The notes under the pieces are model-generated. The model was not told the origin of the DNA and ran no database searches. It worked only from the letters and a program-made list of their open reading frames with translations. Below, piece by piece: positions 5,993 through 7,504 of a DNA stretch of 7,504 bases (the first letter of the stretch is position 1; each line of letters starts with the position of its first letter). The position numbers and the translations under genes are program-made. Source of the stretch: Planctomycetes bacterium RBG_16_43_13 (GTDB lineage Bacteria > Planctomycetota > MHYJ01); contig MHYJ01000024.1 in assembly GCA_001828445.1 (NCBI GenBank), positions 2,540 through 10,043 on the forward strand, in the 5' to 3' direction.

Positions 5993-7111
5993 TCACCTGC
6001 CTTTCCTGTTTGGGATTGTAAAATAGAAGGTGGCCCCTTTCCCTGCTTCTGATTCGACCCATATTCTGCCACCGTGATGTTCGATAATCCGTTTGGCTAT
6101 CGTCAGGCCCACACCGGTCCCCTCCACATTTTTCACATCTTCCAGCCGCTGAAATATGCCGAAGATCTTTTCATGATATTTCGGATCAATGCCAATGCCA
6201 TTATCCTTTATAAAGAATTCGTGCATATCCCCGGCCTCCCTGTATCCTATCCTGACAAGGGGGTTTGGTTGATCCCCAATAAATTTAATTGCGTTGCCGG
6301 TCAGGTTTGAGAAGACCTGATAAAGCCTCTGCTGGTCGCAGGTGATGGCGGGCAGACCATCCTGAATCTCTATAGTGACACCCCTTCTGTCTATATTTAC
6401 CTGTTGGGCCTTTAAGACCTGATCTATTATATCCCTTACCATTACCTCTCTTTTTTGCCCAATGACCCTCCCTATCCTTGATATCTCCAGAAGTGAATTG
6501 AGGAGTTTCCCCATCTTCTGAACGTTCCATTCGATTCTGTTAAGATAGTGTAATCCGTTTTCATCCATACCATTGCTGTATTTCTCCAGGAGCATCGAGA
6601 CATACCCTTCTATAGATACAATAGGTGACTTCAGATCATGGGAGATGGTATAAACAAAATTCTCCAGCTCCTCCTTGACTGCCTTTAGTTGATTCTGAAA
6701 TTTCTTCTTTTCTGTGATGTCGCGGCATGTCCCGACGCTCCCTGTGATCTCACCTGTGGCATTCTTCATCTGGGAGAGTGTGAGGCTTACATCCACCTCA
6801 CTCCCATCCTTTCGTCTGAAACGTGTCTCATAATTGGATACAGAGACACTACCCCGTGTCATTACCCACTCCATAACCATCTTGTAATTATCCTCTTCAA
6901 CCCAGAATTTCAGAAGGGGGGAACCGACCAGATCTTCCTTTTCATAACCCAGCAGGGTCTTTCCGGCCCGGTTGCACTCTTTAATCACCCCTCCTGTATC
7001 AGATGTGAATATCATATCTGCCGTATTCTCCAGTATATTCCAGAGATAATCCCGGGCTTCATTGAGCGCGGCAATCTTATCCAGGAGAACGATTTGATTA
7101 TCCGGTTGCAT
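5993..7111 (-). CDS. Cytoplasmic PAS-domain sensor histidine kinase (372 aa)
   Basis: Autophosphorylating sensor kinase, probably the head of the relay. A PAS domain (about 22-135) ends in the typical PAC motif (ETRFRRKDGS.., then GSVGTCRDITEKKK). A coiled linker leads to HisKA with SHDLKSPIVSIEGY (His158). The ATPase has N-box NLTGNAIKF (269-277), G1 DNGIGID (303-309), F-box IFGIFQRL (316-323) and G2 GTGVGLTIAK (331-340). The transmitter is of the phytochrome/Rcp1-partner type. No membrane helix or signal peptide is seen, so it senses a cytoplasmic cue (redox, ligand or light); the PAS domain does not reveal which, and I see no clear haem or flavin motif. The frame is closed by TAG 18 nt upstream, so ATG 7111 is the first possible ATG, although its ribosome site is weak (AGAGAA). 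Confidence 0.94.
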   Translation of the reverse strand: MQPDNQIVLLDKIAALNEARDYLWNILENTADMIFTSDTGGVIKECNRAGKTLLGYEKEDLVGSPLLKFWVEEDNYKMVMEWVMTRGSVSVSNYETRFRRKDGSEVDVSLTLSQMKNATGEITGSVGTCRDITEKKKFQNQLKAVKEELENFVYTISHDLKSPIVSIEGYVSMLLEKYSNGMDENGLHYLNRIEWNVQKMGKLLNSLLEISRIGRVIGQKREVMVRDIIDQVLKAQQVNIDRRGVTIEIQDGLPAITCDQQRLYQVFSNLTGNAIKFIGDQPNPLVRIGYREAGDMHEFFIKDNGIGIDPKYHEKIFGIFQRLEDVKNVEGTGVGLTIAKRIIEHHGGRIWVESEAGKGATFYFTIPNRKGR

Positions 7112-7290
7112 AGATTCTCTATTTATTTTCTAAGGGAGGTTGTCTCAGGGTACTGGTTGAGCCCCGCATGGGATATACGACTATCCCGCAATGAAATGCT
7201 GAAAGGATTCAAAAGCTGCTGGGTTAAGACTCTACCGGAATACTCTGAAGACTTTTCCTCCTGTTAATATAATGTCGTTTGTCATGAAAT
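7112..7290 (-). other. Long 5' leader of the signalling operon
   Basis: About 180 nt separate the predicted transcript start from the kinase ATG. The leader contains a 17-codon mini-ORF (ATG 7285 to TAG at 7232), a strong AGGAGG at about 7257-7262 with no ATG, GTG or TTG at a usable distance, and a hairpin (GGGATA 7170-7175 with TATCCC 7182-7187, extended by GC/GC across a 2-nt bulge). I cannot assign a known RNA element. Confidence 0.4.
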
Positions 7291-7297
7291 TAGACTA

Positions 7298-7326
7298 ATA
7301 ATACCCAAGGCGGATATAAATATCAA
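7298..7326 (-). promoter_or_regulatory. Sigma-70-type promoter for the signalling operon
   Basis: On the minus strand, TTGATA (7321-7326) and TATTAT (7298-7303) are separated by exactly 17 nt, each one mismatch from consensus. Transcription should start near 7291 and read through all four signalling genes. The sequence around it is AT-rich and non-coding, which supports a real promoter. Confidence 0.62.
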
Positions 7327-7364
7327 CTCTTTTTTTGACCACTGTTTGTAATAATTGTGTAAAA

Positions 7365-7502
7365 TTATGGGATATCCATTACAGTAAGACCTATTGTCTC
7401 TATAATCCACTGCTCATCCTGCACCTTATCGTGAAATGCAGAAAGATAGCGAAAGACAGAGGATGCTGACGGCAGAACCCTGCGGCGCTCCTTGCGCCAT
7501 CT
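7365..7502 (-). pseudogene. Tail of a reading frame entering from the window edge, probable transposase remnant
   Basis: One frame is open from the window edge for 45 codons and ends at TAA 7365-7367. Its first part is basic and contains RRVLPSASSVFRYLSAFHD, which from memory resembles the N-terminal region of IS1380-like or related transposases; this is recall, not a search result. In an intact enzyme that region would be followed by several hundred residues, but here the frame stops about 20 residues later with unrelated sequence, so I read it as a decayed or truncated copy. The two other minus-strand frames stop within about 100 nt. Confidence 0.3.
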
Positions 7503-7504
7503 CC

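Noticed and set aside
6285..6530. 81-codon minus-strand frame inside the PAS kinase
   Set aside because: It is out of frame within a kinase whose HisKA and ATPase motifs are intact across the same bases.
7484..7502. Sigma-54-like TGGCGCAAGGAGCGC and hairpin GGCGC-TCCTT-GCGCC at the right edge
   Set aside because: The -12 part lacks TTGC, and the sequence lies inside the probable transposase remnant, so the spacing match is likely chance.

Overview
The window reads as one chromosomal region of a Gram-negative-type bacterium that uses sigma-54. Every gene I can support lies on the minus strand, so transcription runs from high to low coordinates. GC content is moderate, arginine is often coded by AGG/AGA and isoleucine by ATA, and several signalling genes are packed together. 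This style recalls Nitrospirota or Desulfobacterota-like genomes, but that is an impression from sequence style, not a phylogenetic result.

Layout in order of transcription. The right edge (7502 to 7365) holds the tail of a reading frame entering the window, probably a decayed transposase. A near-consensus sigma-70 promoter (7298-7326) then leads, through a leader of about 180 nt, into a tight signalling operon: a cytoplasmic PAS-histidine kinase (7111-5993), a single-domain Rcp1-like response regulator (5986-5507), a receiver-first histidine kinase (5499-4357) and an NtrC-family sigma-54 activator (4320-2929). Gaps are 6, about 7 and 36 nt, so the four genes are very likely co-transcribed and form a relay whose visible output is sigma-54 transcription.

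The 421-nt non-coding stretch 2508-2928 is the control region for what follows. It carries a sigma-54 promoter with correct -24/-12 spacing (2690-2705), palindromes upstream that could bind the activator, and a structured leader element (2584-2653). Downstream are a 101-aa protein that resembles a kinase dimerisation/phosphoacceptor domain with Gln in place of the His, a 92-aa Cys-rich protein whose start overlaps it, and a large exported protein (1883 to beyond position 1). The exported protein is built of two 266-residue repeats (unrecognised beta-rich module plus bacterial Ig-like domain) and then a fibronectin type III domain.

The strongest unexplained signal is a leader element present twice: at 2584-2653 behind the sigma-54 promoter and at 1884-1944 directly against the start codon of the exported protein. 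Both copies have a hairpin with a 20-nt loop holding the identical 15-mer GAAGTCCGCTAAGCC, a 13-14 nt spacer and the identical 16-mer AGAAAGAGAGGAACCC. The stem sequences differ completely yet each is fully self-complementary, which suggests selection on RNA structure. I did not recognise it as a known riboswitch. My working model (inference): the kinase relay drives the activator, which fires the sigma-54 promoter; the small DHp-like protein may feed back on a kinase; and the paired leader elements tie expression of the small genes and the surface protein together.
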